Shown: positions 1-8,801, counted from the stretch's first letter. The stretch is 64,000 nucleotides of DNA from Flavisolibacter tropicus (GCF_001644645.1 NZ_CP011390.1:124001-188000), one strand, 5' to 3'. The notes: generated by a model from the letters alone, not told the origin. Made by a program: numbers and translations.

Positions 1-311
1 ATGCGTTTATTTTTATTAGAGATTCGAACATTGTAAAGCGCCTTAGCATTGATGAGATTTTGTATATCGAAGCAATGGGTGATTATGTAAAGATTTATAC
101 AGCTAAGCGTTTTTACGCTATTCATACCACTATGAAATTGGTGGAACAACGATTGCCCGCCATGCGTTTCCTTAGAGTACACCGTTCCTATATTGTAGCC
201 ATTGAAAAGATTGATACTATTCAGGAGGGAGCGTTGATTGTAGGCGGTAAACCCGTGCCTGTTGCCGATGCTTATCGTTCAGCTTTGAACAAGCGGATGA
301 ATATTCTCTAA
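1..311 (+). CDS. LytTR DNA-binding domain of a response regulator (5' end outside window)
   Basis: The reading frame is open from base 3, with no stop upstream, so the gene starts before the window and only about its last 102 codons are present. They make a nearly complete LytTR domain: an opening 'FIFIRDSN' strand, 'DEILYIEAMGDYVKIY', and the conserved 'RVHRSYIV' core. Proteins of this family are usually LytR/AlgR-type response regulators with an N-terminal receiver, often paired with a histidine kinase encoded just upstream; that part cannot be seen. The TTG at 60 is an internal codon, not the start. Two GC-rich hairpins follow before the next gene. The domain is certain; the receiver is inferred. 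Confidence 0.9.
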   Translation, partial: AFIFIRDSNIVKRLSIDEILYIEAMGDYVKIYTAKRFYAIHTTMKLVEQRLPAMRFLRVHRSYIVAIEKIDTIQEGALIVGGKPVPVADAYRSALNKRMNIL

Positions 312-425
312 AAACTACCGACTCATTTTTCTTATTTGGCGATTCATTTTCCTCAATGGTCTCTTTTCGTTATTTCTCCCTTTTAAGACCATTTAGCTTT
401 ATATCACAAGATTTTCGGAAACGAG

Positions 426-448
426 TAACCCTTCAGAGAAGGGGGTTA
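426..448 (+). terminator. Possible weak terminator hairpin
   Basis: An imperfect inverted repeat (TAACCCTT / AAGGGGGTTA) around a 5-base loop lies about 115 bases after the LytTR stop codon and is followed by TTTAG. It has one bulged base and no long T-run. Confidence 0.35.
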
Positions 449-498
449 TTTAGATTCTCTTAGGTTTATTTCTTCTCATCTGCATTTGGTCTTGGTTT

Positions 499-526
499 AA
501 GCCCCGGTTGAGGCCGGGGCTTTATT
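499..526 (+). terminator. Rho-independent terminator
   Basis: AAGCCCCGG and CCGGGGCTT pair around a short TTGAGG loop and are followed by TATTT. It lies 188 bases after the LytTR gene and ends only about 7 bases before the ATG at 533. A transcript of the small membrane gene would therefore have to read through it or start inside it, so it may act as an attenuator. Confidence 0.75.
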
Positions 527-532
527 TAACTT

Positions 533-736
533 ATGAAGCTGCTGTACACCATATTGTTTTTTCTTGATACACTGGCATTGATCTTATTCAGTTATCTTTT
601 TTTGAAGCTGTCCGGAAGTGGTATGAGTGAGGTGACTTTTGCAGTATTGCTTCTTGCCATTGTTATTTGTATTATTTCTCTGATTTTTATACTGGTACAT
701 TATATAGAACTTCCCTCTTCGAATAGCCTTAAGTAA
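533..736 (+). CDS. Small two-helix membrane protein
   Basis: This 67-residue product is almost wholly hydrophobic. One predicted helix covers about residues 5-26 and a second about 35-57, with a short polar turn 'KLSGSGMSE' between them. I do not recognise a family. It ends 27 bases before the hybrid kinase at 764, so the two may be co-transcribed, and it could be a small accessory membrane subunit; that is inference from position only. No Shine-Dalgarno sequence is seen, and a strong terminator hairpin ends just before the start codon, which lowers confidence that it is expressed from this ATG. Confidence 0.5.
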   Translation: MKLLYTILFFLDTLALILFSYLFLKLSGSGMSEVTFAVLLLAIVICIISLIFILVHYIELPSSNSLK

Positions 737-763
737 CTTGGCAGTGTAAATGACTACTACCAC

Positions 764-2956
764 ATGATAGCCAAACGGTTTATCTATTTTATAATAGCTG
801 CTTTTATAACCGGTAATCTTATTCTGATTTTTATTCAATACAATTCAGAAAAGAATATTAATAATCTTATTGAGGGTAACCAGAAATTACTAAACGAGTT
901 TAAGATCAGCAATGAACTAAAGACCCTTGAAAGTGATGTGGTGTCTGTTGAAAATAAAATCCGCGGTACAGTTACCACAAATGACACCTCTTATATTGAA
1001 GGGATCAATACGCAGATGGCAAAAATTGAAGTCGATCTGGATAAGCTGCAGCGGATTTCTGATGATGATAGCTCTGAGATCTATATACTGCAGTTAAGTC
1101 AGCTCATTCAAAAGAAGTTGCAGTCAAGTAATGAGATCCTGGATGCCTTTACGGCCGGTGGTAAATCGGCAGCTGAAGAAGTTATTCTTACGCAACGTGG
1201 CAAACGTTTAACTGATTCCATTTTAGTTCTAACCCAAAAAACAATAAACGCCAGGCAAAACCTGTTGGCTCAGGTTACAGAAACTATTGATAATAGCGTT
1301 AAAAAGGTTCAACGATGGGGCTCCTTGTTAATCATTTTTATACTCATCAGTGCAGCGATATTGTTTTGGTATATTATTAATACTATACGGACACAAATAC
1401 GGCTTATTCATCAAATTAGTTACTCTGAGAAGACCGCCCGTGATGCAGCGCGGGTGAAGGAAAACTTCCTGGCAAATATGAGCCATGAGATTCGAACGCC
1501 TATAAATGCCATTTTAGGATTTACCAATCTACTGCTAAGAAAGGATTTAGAGAATGACGCAAAGAAGCACGTACAAACGATTCAACGGTCAAGTGAAAGT
1601 TTACTGTCTATAGTAAACGATATCCTAGATCTTTCTAAAATTGAAGCCGGAATGATGCGCATAGAAAAAGCGCCGTTTAGCTTACGTGGACTTTTACATT
1701 CAGTAGAGGCCATGTTTAAGTCAAAGGCAAATGAAGAAGGATTGGAGCTGTTAGTGAAGGTTGAAGATGATGTACCTGATATATTAGAAGGTGATGCTAC
1801 CCGTTTGACGCAGATACTGGTAAATCTATTGAGCAATGCCATAAAATTTACAGAACAGGGAAGTATTCAGGTAGCTGTGTCAGGGACTGTAGACTCAGCC
1901 CCATTGGTTCATATCCATTTCCTGGTAAAAGATACCGGTATTGGTATTGAACCGGAAAAGCTGCAAGCTGTATTTGATCGTTTCCAACAGGCAGATGAGG
2001 CTATTACGCGCCAGTTTGGTGGAACAGGTCTGGGCCTATCTATTGTTAAAGAATTAATTGCGCTACAAAATGGCGAGATCAACGTGCAAAGTGAACTAGG
2101 TAAAGGGACGTCTTTTCAATTTGTTATTCCATATAATAAATCAACTGAACTTATTGGTTCAACCTTAGTGCCGGGTGTAAGAGTTGAAGAAGCCACCTAT
2201 TCAGGAAATGTCAGGATACTGATCGTAGAAGATAATGAGGTAAATCAGTCACTATTACAGCATTTGTTTTTGGAATGGCACATACTGTTCGAAATAGCAA
2301 ACAATGGAGTAGAAGCATTGGAAAAATTGAAGAGGAGCCGGTATGACTTAATTCTAATGGATATACAAATGCCCTTTATGGATGGTTATCGGACAACGCA
2401 GGAAATTCGATCTTCATTAAAACTCACTACTCCCATAATTGCTATGACCGCCCATGCTATGGCTGGAGAGAAAGAGCGCTGTATGGGATATGGCATGGAT
2501 GAATATATAGCAAAGCCTGTACGATCAAATGAATTGTATGCCCTCATTGGTCAGTTTGTCAAATTGCAATTGGACCAAGGTGAAAGTACTTTTATTCCTG
2601 CAGGCAACAATGCTTATGAATTTATAGACCTCACCTATATGAGAGAAGTTAGTGTAGGAAACGTTGAATATGAACGTTTGGTAACTTCTCAATTTCTTGA
2701 AGCGGTTCCAGAAGAAATGGCAGCGATGGAGAAAGCCTGGGTACAAGGGGATACTGAACAGTTGCGTAAGTTGGCTCATAACCTTAGAACAACGGTGTCG
2801 GTTATGGGGCTTAACGCCATACTCCAACCTTATCTGGATACTATTGAACATAACCCTTGGGACGCAACGGTGATGAAGGCAAGCTTAGAAGCTATAAAAT
2901 CAATCTGTATTTCTGCCCAACAAGAAGCTGAAGCATTTTTAAAAACAATTGAATAG
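764..2956 (+). CDS. Hybrid sensor histidine kinase with receiver and Hpt domains
   Basis: This 730-residue protein carries a complete phosphorelay. A signal-anchor helix (about 5-25) precedes a 155-residue extracytoplasmic helical sensor resembling a CHASE3/four-helix bundle, then a second membrane helix (about 185-205). The HisKA domain has the H-box 'NMSHEIRTP' with phospho-acceptor His241. The HATPase domain shows its N box ('LVNLLSNAIKF') and G boxes ('DTGIGI', 'GGTGLGLSI'). A receiver follows, with 'LMDIQMPFMDG' and phospho-Asp533. The C-terminal Hpt domain has 'KLAHNLRTTVSVMG' with His672. Such unorthodox kinases pass phosphate His-Asp-His to a separate response regulator; none is adjacent downstream. 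The ligand is unknown. Confidence 0.93.
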   Translation: MIAKRFIYFIIAAFITGNLILIFIQYNSEKNINNLIEGNQKLLNEFKISNELKTLESDVVSVENKIRGTVTTNDTSYIEGINTQMAKIEVDLDKLQRISDDDSSEIYILQLSQLIQKKLQSSNEILDAFTAGGKSAAEEVILTQRGKRLTDSILVLTQKTINARQNLLAQVTETIDNSVKKVQRWGSLLIIFILISAAILFWYIINTIRTQIRLIHQISYSEKTARDAARVKENFLANMSHEIRTPINAILGFTNLLLRKDLENDAKKHVQTIQRSSESLLSIVNDILDLSKIEAGMMRIEKAPFSLRGLLHSVEAMFKSKANEEGLELLVKVEDDVPDILEGDATRLTQILVNLLSNAIKFTEQGSIQVAVSGTVDSAPLVHIHFLVKDTGIGIEPEKLQAVFDRFQQADEAITRQFGGTGLGLSIVKELIALQNGEINVQSELGKGTSFQFVIPYNKSTELIGSTLVPGVRVEEATYSGNVRILIVEDNEVNQSLLQHLFLEWHILFEIANNGVEALEKLKRSRYDLILMDIQMPFMDGYRTTQEIRSSLKLTTPIIAMTAHAMAGEKERCMGYGMDEYIAKPVRSNELYALIGQFVKLQLDQGESTFIPAGNNAYEFIDLTYMREVSVGNVEYERLVTSQFLEAVPEEMAAMEKAWVQGDTEQLRKLAHNLRTTVSVMGLNAILQPYLDTIEHNPWDATVMKASLEAIKSICISAQQEAEAFLKTIE

Positions 2957-3048
2957 TAACTCTGCACTATAATCCTAAACAAGAGTTCACATTGGCGTAA
3001 TCATATTCCTTTCCTGACGACCGCTTTTGCCTATTTAACGACAAGAAG

Positions 3049-3079
3049 TTGAAATGCGTTTTAAGCTATTGTAGGTTTA
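3049..3079 (+). promoter_or_regulatory. Candidate Bacteroidota-type promoter
   Basis: TTG (3049-3051), a 20-base spacer and TAGGTTTA (3072-3079) resemble the Bacteroidota -33 TTG / -7 TAnnTTTG arrangement. They lie about 60 bases upstream of the secreted low-complexity protein gene. This is a pattern match only. Confidence 0.3.
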
Positions 3080-3139
3080 TATCAGCAAAGAAAAATTGCT
3101 AAATAATCAAATAGTTTATCACTCTTAAAACAATGAACG

Positions 3140-3493
3140 ATGAAAAAATTAATTTTATTAGCAGCAGTTATTATGGGCTTTAGTGTTGCTAGTTTCGCCC
3201 AATCAACTGCTGGCAATACGCATCATCCTAAAACAACTTCAACGACCTCCACACAAAAGGTAGAACATAAAAGTGGTCAGGCAGGTAGTATGAGTTCAAC
3301 GAGCTCCAGTTCACAACATGCTGCAATGCCAAGTGGTCAAGCAGAAGTTAAAACTAAATCCAAGACCACTACTACAACAGCACCTGCTAAGAATGAAAGT
3401 GCTAATAAACCCAAGCACAAACATTCAGGTCACAAAAACACAAGCGGAAAACAAAAAACAGAAAAGCATACAACTACACCTACTAGTAAATAG
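3140..3493 (+). CDS. Secreted low-complexity Ser/Thr/Lys/His-rich protein
   Basis: A clear signal peptide (about residues 1-20, ending 'ASFAQ') is followed by a 97-residue tail made almost only of Ser, Thr, Lys, His, Gln, Ala and Gly, with runs such as 'SSTSSSSQH' and 'KTTTTTAP'. No globular domain is visible. The mature part is strongly basic and probably disordered in the periplasm or outside the cell. Small exported proteins of this kind are common and unassigned in Bacteroidota. Clustered histidines would allow metal binding, but that is speculation. It sits alone, with a possible promoter upstream and a terminator downstream. Confidence 0.7.
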   Translation: MKKLILLAAVIMGFSVASFAQSTAGNTHHPKTTSTTSTQKVEHKSGQAGSMSSTSSSSQHAAMPSGQAEVKTKSKTTTTTAPAKNESANKPKHKHSGHKNTSGKQKTEKHTTTPTSK

Positions 3494-3523
3494 TAGCGTT
3501 ATTACAAGCCACATCTCTCCACA

Positions 3524-3555
3524 AAGCCCCGTACAGTTCTGGTCGGGGCTTAATT
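3524..3555 (+). terminator. Rho-independent terminator
   Basis: AAGCCCCG (3524-3531) and CGGGGCTT (3544-3551) form a perfect 8-base stem 30 bases after the stop of the low-complexity protein gene, followed by AATTG. It separates that gene from mprF. Confidence 0.75.
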
Positions 3556-3578
3556 GTTGATACAATCATCATTATATA

Positions 3579-6167
3579 ATGGGTTCCGCAACAACATTTA
3601 TTAAATCATTCCCGGTGCAGCGTTACTGGAAGCAAATGTTGGCTATATTAATGCTGTTATTGGCTGTTATATTCTTCCGCAGCGAACGGAATGAGTTGTT
3701 AGCTATTGGCCCTCATATATTAAGAGCAGATCCTAAATGGTTAGCTATCGCCTTTGTAATTACACTGATCTTTTTCCTGTTTGAGGGAGGTATCTATAAA
3801 CAAAGCTTTGCTTCCGTTGGGTTAAGGCTGCCATTAGTGGATGCTGTAAACCTATTCTTAAAACGAAATTTCATTAGTGTTTTTTTACCGGCCGGAGGCG
3901 TTAGTTCATTGGCCTATTCTCCTTCTCAAATACGAAAGGCGGGATTCACAAAAACACAAGTCCACCAGGCTAGTGGTTTATTTAGCTTTATTGGTTTGCT
4001 AACCGTAGTTTTAGTTGGTATTCCCATTATCATAACAGCGGCTTTTTATTCGAATACATTTTCGTATGCCTGGCTAGGTTTATTATTGTTGTTAAGCAGC
4101 CTGATGCTTCTATTTCTACTTGTCAAAACAATAAGGAATAGAGGAAGTCTATTCTCCTGGGTTAATAATAAGTGGCCTGCAATTTCTGCTGTTACCTATC
4201 AGTTATTTGATACCGAAATCAATAGATGGGCCTTCTGGAAAGCTGTCGTCTTTTCCGTAGGAGTAGAGTTGTGTGGTATTCTTCATATTTATATTGTTAT
4301 GAAGGCCTTAGGGCTTTCCAATACCACTTTGCTAGAAGCATCAGTTGCTTATATCATGTCTGTATTAATGATGATCGTTTCACCCTTCCTCAGAGGCTTA
4401 GGTGCAGTAGAGCTATCAATGGTTTTAGTGCTGGAAAAGTTTGGTTGCACGCCTGCTCAAGCCTTGTCCATAACCATTTTGTATCGCGTTTTTGAATTTT
4501 GGTTACCCCTGTTATTCGGTTTGTTAGCCTTCGCCTGGAAAGGCAAGAATCTGTTTTTAAGAATTGCGCCCGTTATGCTAATCGTATCCTTAGGACTGGT
4601 GAATATTATCTCTGCTATTACACCTCCTATACATAGCCGCCTTCGTTTACTTCATGAATATTTGCCCTTAACAACCATACATGCTTCTAATTTATTGGTG
4701 TTGCTAGTTGGTGTTTCCTTGTTGCTAACGGCAGCTTTCTTATTAAAGGGATTACGATCGGCATGGATAATGGCATTAGGATTTACTCTTTTTTCTTTGG
4801 TTGGGCATTTAACCAAGGCTTTGGATTATGAAGAAACCATTCTAGCGGCCTTTACTGCATTGTCTCTATTGCTAACGACCTCTCAATATCGGGTACGTTC
4901 CAGTACACAATGGATGCGTAGGGGACTTACCATTGCGTTGATCAACTTTTTCACCATCAGTATCCTAACATTTGTTAGCTTTTATTTTATTGACAAAAGA
5001 CATTTTGGTATTGATTTTACCTGGCAGCAGTCAATTGTACATACCATTAAATGTTTCCTTTTAGTAGAAGACCAAACCCTTCATCCGGTTACTAGATTTG
5101 GTCATGAGTTTATCTGGTTAATACGGGCACTCGGATTTTTAACCTGGAGCTTTTTCATTATTTCCCTTTTTTATACCAGTATTTCAAAAAAAGAATTATC
5201 CAAGGCGCAGAATAAACAAAAAGCTACGTTTCTATTAAACCAGTTTGGTCATTCTCCCATTGATTATTTTAAGTTATATAAGGATAAACTTTATTTTTTT
5301 TCTGATTTACATGACGCTTTCCTTGCTTATCGTATAGCCAGAGGGTTTGCTATTGTGTTAGAAGAACCTGTTTGCTCGGACGAGAACAAAGTGGATGTGT
5401 TACATGAGTTTGACCTGCATTGTCGAAAAATGGGTTTGAAGACAGCTTTTTATCGTGTTGATGAGGATAGTATTAGATGGTTTAAGCAATTGAATAAGCA
5501 AATGCTAATGATTGGACAGGAAGCTATATTGGATATCAACAACTTTACGTTAGAGGGGAGCGACAAAAAATCATTGCGGAATGGGTTAAATGGCTTACAG
5601 AAAAAGGGATATTCTACTCATATCTATCAAGCGCCTCATAGTTCAGCATTCATTAAAAAACTAAGAGAGGTGTCTGATGAATGGCTGAGTAAATTCCAAA
5701 AACAAGAGTTGGTTTTCTCACAAGGTATGTTTGATGAAAAAGAATTGCTCCAGCAGGATATACTAGCATTAGAAAATAATGAACATCAGCTAATTGCTTT
5801 TTTGAATGTTATTCCTGATTATGTAGAAGGCGAGTGTACATATGATCTGATAAGGAAAACAGGCGATGCCCCAGGCGCTGCAATGGACGCGTTGATCATA
5901 AAGCTAATTGAATATGCTAAGGCAAGGGACATGTCCTATTTGAATTTAGGTTTAGTGCCTTTAGCCGGTATTGCCCAGCCTCAAAATACGGCAGAGAGAA
6001 TTATTAAATTAGCTGCTGATAAATTGAAAAGATACCAGCACTATAAAGGATTGCGTGAGTTTAAAGAAAAATATGCCAACCTTTGGGAAAACAAGTATCT
6101 GGTCTATGATAATGATTTTGATCTTTTGCAACTTCCTATTGCTATAAATGCTGTAATGAAACCATGA
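3579..6167 (+). CDS. mprF: MprF-type phosphatidylglycerol aminoacyltransferase/flippase
   Basis: At 862 residues this matches full-length bifunctional MprF. The first 540 or so residues are about a dozen hydrophobic helices (flippase plus synthase membrane part). The soluble C-terminal third is a DUF2156/GNAT-like domain that moves an amino acid from aminoacyl-tRNA to phosphatidylglycerol; the stretch 'MIGQEAILDINNFTLEG' and the following 'KSLRNGLN' fit its core. MprF lowers the negative charge of the membrane and protects against cationic peptides. Whether lysine or alanine is used cannot be read from the sequence. The stop overlaps the next start by 4 bases (ATGA), so the two genes are translationally coupled. 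Confidence 0.93.
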   Translation: MGSATTFIKSFPVQRYWKQMLAILMLLLAVIFFRSERNELLAIGPHILRADPKWLAIAFVITLIFFLFEGGIYKQSFASVGLRLPLVDAVNLFLKRNFISVFLPAGGVSSLAYSPSQIRKAGFTKTQVHQASGLFSFIGLLTVVLVGIPIIITAAFYSNTFSYAWLGLLLLLSSLMLLFLLVKTIRNRGSLFSWVNNKWPAISAVTYQLFDTEINRWAFWKAVVFSVGVELCGILHIYIVMKALGLSNTTLLEASVAYIMSVLMMIVSPFLRGLGAVELSMVLVLEKFGCTPAQALSITILYRVFEFWLPLLFGLLAFAWKGKNLFLRIAPVMLIVSLGLVNIISAITPPIHSRLRLLHEYLPLTTIHASNLLVLLVGVSLLLTAAFLLKGLRSAWIMALGFTLFSLVGHLTKALDYEETILAAFTALSLLLTTSQYRVRSSTQWMRRGLTIALINFFTISILTFVSFYFIDKRHFGIDFTWQQSIVHTIKCFLLVEDQTLHPVTRFGHEFIWLIRALGFLTWSFFIISLFYTSISKKELSKAQNKQKATFLLNQFGHSPIDYFKLYKDKLYFFSDLHDAFLAYRIARGFAIVLEEPVCSDENKVDVLHEFDLHCRKMGLKTAFYRVDEDSIRWFKQLNKQMLMIGQEAILDINNFTLEGSDKKSLRNGLNGLQKKGYSTHIYQAPHSSAFIKKLREVSDEWLSKFQKQELVFSQGMFDEKELLQQDILALENNEHQLIAFLNVIPDYVEGECTYDLIRKTGDAPGAAMDALIIKLIEYAKARDMSYLNLGLVPLAGIAQPQNTAERIIKLAADKLKRYQHYKGLREFKEKYANLWENKYLVYDNDFDLLQLPIAINAVMKP

Positions 6168-6828
6168 TACAAAAGATTACTTCCGTTTTGTGTGCTTTGC
6201 CGTTATTATTGGCAGGTAATATTCAGGAAACAAAGTTGCCTGTTAAAGTATGGACCTCAACTAGCTATAGTACGGTAGTTCTATTTATCAGTGGCGATGG
6301 TGGGCTGGGTGGGTTCTCTTCCAGTTTATGCCAATCCTTAAATCAACAGGGGTATTATGTAACAGCATTGGATGCCAAAAAATATTTCTGGGAGAAAAAG
6401 ACGCCTGATCAAACTACAAAGGATATCACCGGGTTACTTTCAGAAAAGGAAATCCTTTCTAAAGAACAACTTGTACTTGTTGGCTATTCTTTTGGGGCAG
6501 ATATTGTTCCTTTTGTAGTAAATAAGTTGCCCTTGACTATAAAAAGAAAAATTAAGACTGTTGTTTTACTATCTCCATCAACAACCACTGACTTTGAGAT
6601 ACATGTTGCTGATTGGTTTGGCATTAAAGTCAACAGGAGTATGAATGTCGTTTCCGAGATCAATCGGATGAACGGACAGAAAGTGGTTACTGTTTTTGGT
6701 AGTAAAGAAAAAGACTTCCCTTTAAAAGATATCACGCTCAGGAATTTCAGCAATGAAGTATTGCCGGGGGACATCATTTTGATGATAATGTTGAAGCCGT
6801 AGCAAGAACATTGTCGGGCTATTTTTAA
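6164..6828 (+). pseudogene. VirJ/AcvB-type serine hydrolase, 3' end frameshifted
   Basis: The readable frame (6164-6802, 212 residues) has an N-terminal signal-like segment, the oxyanion-region 'FISGDGGLGGF' and the nucleophile elbow 'VGYSFGAD', all typical of the VirJ/AcvB alpha/beta-hydrolase family. That frame ends 'LPGDIILMIMLKP'. The -1 frame from the same place reads 'GGHHFDDNVEAVARTLSGYF' and stops at 6828, which is the usual family C-terminus with the catalytic His. A single G missing from the G5 run at 6766-6770 explains it. AcvB-type proteins hydrolyse lysyl-phosphatidylglycerol made by MprF/LpiA, matching the overlapping upstream gene. It may be a true mutation, a slippage switch or a sequencing error. 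Confidence 0.8.
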
Positions 6829-6871
6829 AAGGAAAATGATGCGTAGCCCTTGATTTATAATCCAGGAACAG

Positions 6872-7219
6872 TTACTCTTCCTCGTCTACATGGAGTTTAT
6901 GTAAAAAGCGGTGTATGATCGGTGCAAAAAACACCGCAGAGATCGTTAAGAAAGCTATACCACTATACAGTGCATAGAATGACGAAAATAGTTTGGCTGC
7001 ATTGTTATTCATATCAACAATGGGGCCCATTCCTGTAAGGATCATTGATGCCATATAAAAACTATCAATCCAGCCTAAATCAGCCAAATAATGATAGCCC
7101 GCAGTTCCAATGCCAACAGAAAATACAATTAAGATGAAGGCAAATAAGCTAAAACGGGTTAATCGAATTAAAAAAAAATGAAAGGGCAGCAAGTCTTGCT
7201 TGCGATTTTCAAATGGCAT
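6872..7219 (-). CDS. Two-helix ion-channel-like membrane protein
   Basis: Starting at the Met at 7219 gives 115 residues; a longer frame reaches 7297, but the added 26 residues do not look like a leader. A basic amphipathic start ('RKQDLLPFHFFLIRLTR') precedes a membrane helix, then 'GWIDSFYMASMILTGMGP', which resembles the pore helix and filter region of two-TM channels although no 'TVGYG' is present, then a second membrane helix and a charged tail 'HRFLHKLHVDEEE'. Related Bacteroidota proteins are often labelled ion-channel-like. The ion is unknown. It is the last gene of a minus-strand run and converges on the hydrolase gene. Confidence 0.65.
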   Translation of the reverse strand: MPFENRKQDLLPFHFFLIRLTRFSLFAFILIVFSVGIGTAGYHYLADLGWIDSFYMASMILTGMGPIVDMNNNAAKLFSSFYALYSGIAFLTISAVFFAPIIHRFLHKLHVDEEE

Positions 7220-7330
7220 TCGGAAACTACTTTTATAATGTAGAAGTTTAAATGTATAAAACTGTGTGGAACCCAGCAAGTTTCGTATGAGGGACAAGAC
7301 TTGAAATCTTGTTTGTAGATATAGAACGCT

Positions 7331-8212
7331 TTATCCGATTTTTACTGAGGTCATTGTAAGGGAACCCCCTACAGCTTTATCATTAAAAAACGAAATAGCA
7401 TCTTTACCGCCCTTTAAACCCAGTGTGTATAGTAGGGGCCAGTAATGCTCGGGGGTGGGGATGGCCAGTAAAGCCTCTTTCCCCAGCGATTCGTAACGGA
7501 TCAACGAGTCGTGGTGACCGTTGCCAATCAATTCTTTGAACTTATTATTTATTTGCAGTGCCCAGTCGTAACCATATTCCGATTCATTCAGCTTATCCCA
7601 TGCTACCATACGGAGATTATGAACCATGTTTCCACTGCCTATAATGAGCACTCCTTTTTTTCTTAAGCTATATAGCTCCTTAGCCAAATCGTAGTGATAT
7701 TGAGGGCCTTTTGTATAGTCAATGCTTAACTGTAATACTGGGATGTTTGCTTCAGGGTACATATGGCGAACAACGGTCCAGGCACCATGATCCAATCCCC
7801 AGTCATGATCCATTTCTACAAGAGCAGAAGTAAGTAATAGGCTGGTTTCTTTGGCCAGCGCGGGATTACCTGGTGCTTTGTACTGTACCTCATAAAGCTC
7901 TTTGGGAAAGCCGCCAAAATCATGGATGGTCTGTGGAAAATCCATGGCGGTGATGCGTGTGCCTTGGCTTAGCCAATGGGCAGATATTACAAGAACGGCG
8001 GCAGGAGTGGGGATCTGTTTTCCCATTGCTTTCCAGGTACGGCTAAACTCATTATCCTCAATGCCATTCATTGGAGAACCATGACCAACAAACAAAACAG
8101 GCATAAGGGTTTCCTGCTCTTTTAATTCAGATGTAAATTGATTAAACGCTGCTAAGGTTGTCATACTTGCTACTCCTGTTACTAATGTTCTTAAAAATGC
8201 TTTTCTTTCCAT
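7331..8212 (-). CDS. ygiD: DODA-type extradiol dioxygenase (4,5-DOPA dioxygenase, LigB fold)
   Basis: At 293 residues this fits the YgiD/DODA family of class III extradiol dioxygenases, metal enzymes that cleave catechol rings such as DOPA. The four expected histidines stand in their usual contexts: 'GHGSP' (His44), 'ISAHW' (His79), 'GNMVHNL' (His198) and 'TPEHYWPLLY' (His256), with spacing that matches E. coli YgiD. The protein has about 25 extra N-terminal residues ('KAFLRTLVTGVASMTTLAAF') that look like a membrane-targeting or export sequence without a twin arginine, so its location is uncertain. It follows doxX by 57 bases in a probable operon. Confidence 0.9.
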   Translation of the reverse strand: MERKAFLRTLVTGVASMTTLAAFNQFTSELKEQETLMPVLFVGHGSPMNGIEDNEFSRTWKAMGKQIPTPAAVLVISAHWLSQGTRITAMDFPQTIHDFGGFPKELYEVQYKAPGNPALAKETSLLLTSALVEMDHDWGLDHGAWTVVRHMYPEANIPVLQLSIDYTKGPQYHYDLAKELYSLRKKGVLIIGSGNMVHNLRMVAWDKLNESEYGYDWALQINNKFKELIGNGHHDSLIRYESLGKEALLAIPTPEHYWPLLYTLGLKGGKDAISFFNDKAVGGSLTMTSVKIG

Positions 8213-8269
8213 ACCTTAAATATTGCCGATAGAATCATCTCCATTCAAATAAGTCGGGAAGGGCTTCAG

Positions 8270-8707
8270 TTAAATAAGAGAAGCCCTGATTGATAGTTTA
8301 CGTTGAAGTAAATAATCAATTGAATACTTACCGCTACCTGCTATGAATAAAACAATATAGGCTACTAAGTAATGAAGCGCCATTTCTTTTTGTGCAAAGG
8401 CATCTGCTGAATGGATAACCAGTACGGCAACAAGCATCGTTATCATTAAGGGGATTGCTGCTAATCTGGTAGTAAAACCTACTAAAAGTAAAATAGAACA
8501 GATTACTTCAGCAAATACGGTAAGTCCTAATGAAACTTCTGGACTCATACCCATCACCGCTGGAAATTGAATAGGATCGCCAGAAAAAAGATGGACCATT
8601 TTAGGAAGGCCATGAGTTAACATCATAATGGCTATTGCTACACGGGCTAATAATAGGGCTACATCAATCTTGTTTGACGTTTGGCCAACGTTTATAATTC
8701 TTTTCAT
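8270..8707 (-). CDS. DoxX-family membrane protein
   Basis: 145 residues with four predicted membrane helices. The typical DoxX start is present ('LLLARVAIAIMMLTHGLPKM'), then 'LGLTVFAEVICSILLLVGF' and a third block ending 'AYIVLFIAGSGKYSIDYLL'. DoxX proteins are small integral membrane proteins linked to thiol and redox stress in several bacteria; the biochemical activity is unsettled. It lies between yceI and the dioxygenase gene, all on the minus strand, which supports a shared stress or detoxification role. A hairpin separates it from yceI, so it may also have its own promoter. Confidence 0.88.
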   Translation of the reverse strand: MKRIINVGQTSNKIDVALLLARVAIAIMMLTHGLPKMVHLFSGDPIQFPAVMGMSPEVSLGLTVFAEVICSILLLVGFTTRLAAIPLMITMLVAVLVIHSADAFAQKEMALHYLVAYIVLFIAGSGKYSIDYLLQRKLSIRASLI

Positions 8708-8770
8708 GGTTTTTTTAGTGTTTTAGGTGTCGTTTCAGGATACGTAAAATGAGGAAATTGAGTTAGGAAG

Positions 8771-8801
8771 AATACCAATTGCTATTAAGGCAATTGGTAT
8801 T
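8771..8801 (-). terminator. Hairpin after yceI, probable terminator
   Basis: AATACCAATTGC and GCAATTGGTATT form a perfect 12-base stem around a 7-base loop. It starts about 27 bases past the yceI stop on the minus strand and lies before doxX. The downstream tract is pyrimidine-rich rather than a clean T-run, so termination may be partial. Confidence 0.55.

Noticed and set aside
3318..3560. Second frame overlapping the low-complexity secreted protein
   Set aside because: It is a frame shadow of repetitive codons, and it extends through the terminator at 3524-3551.
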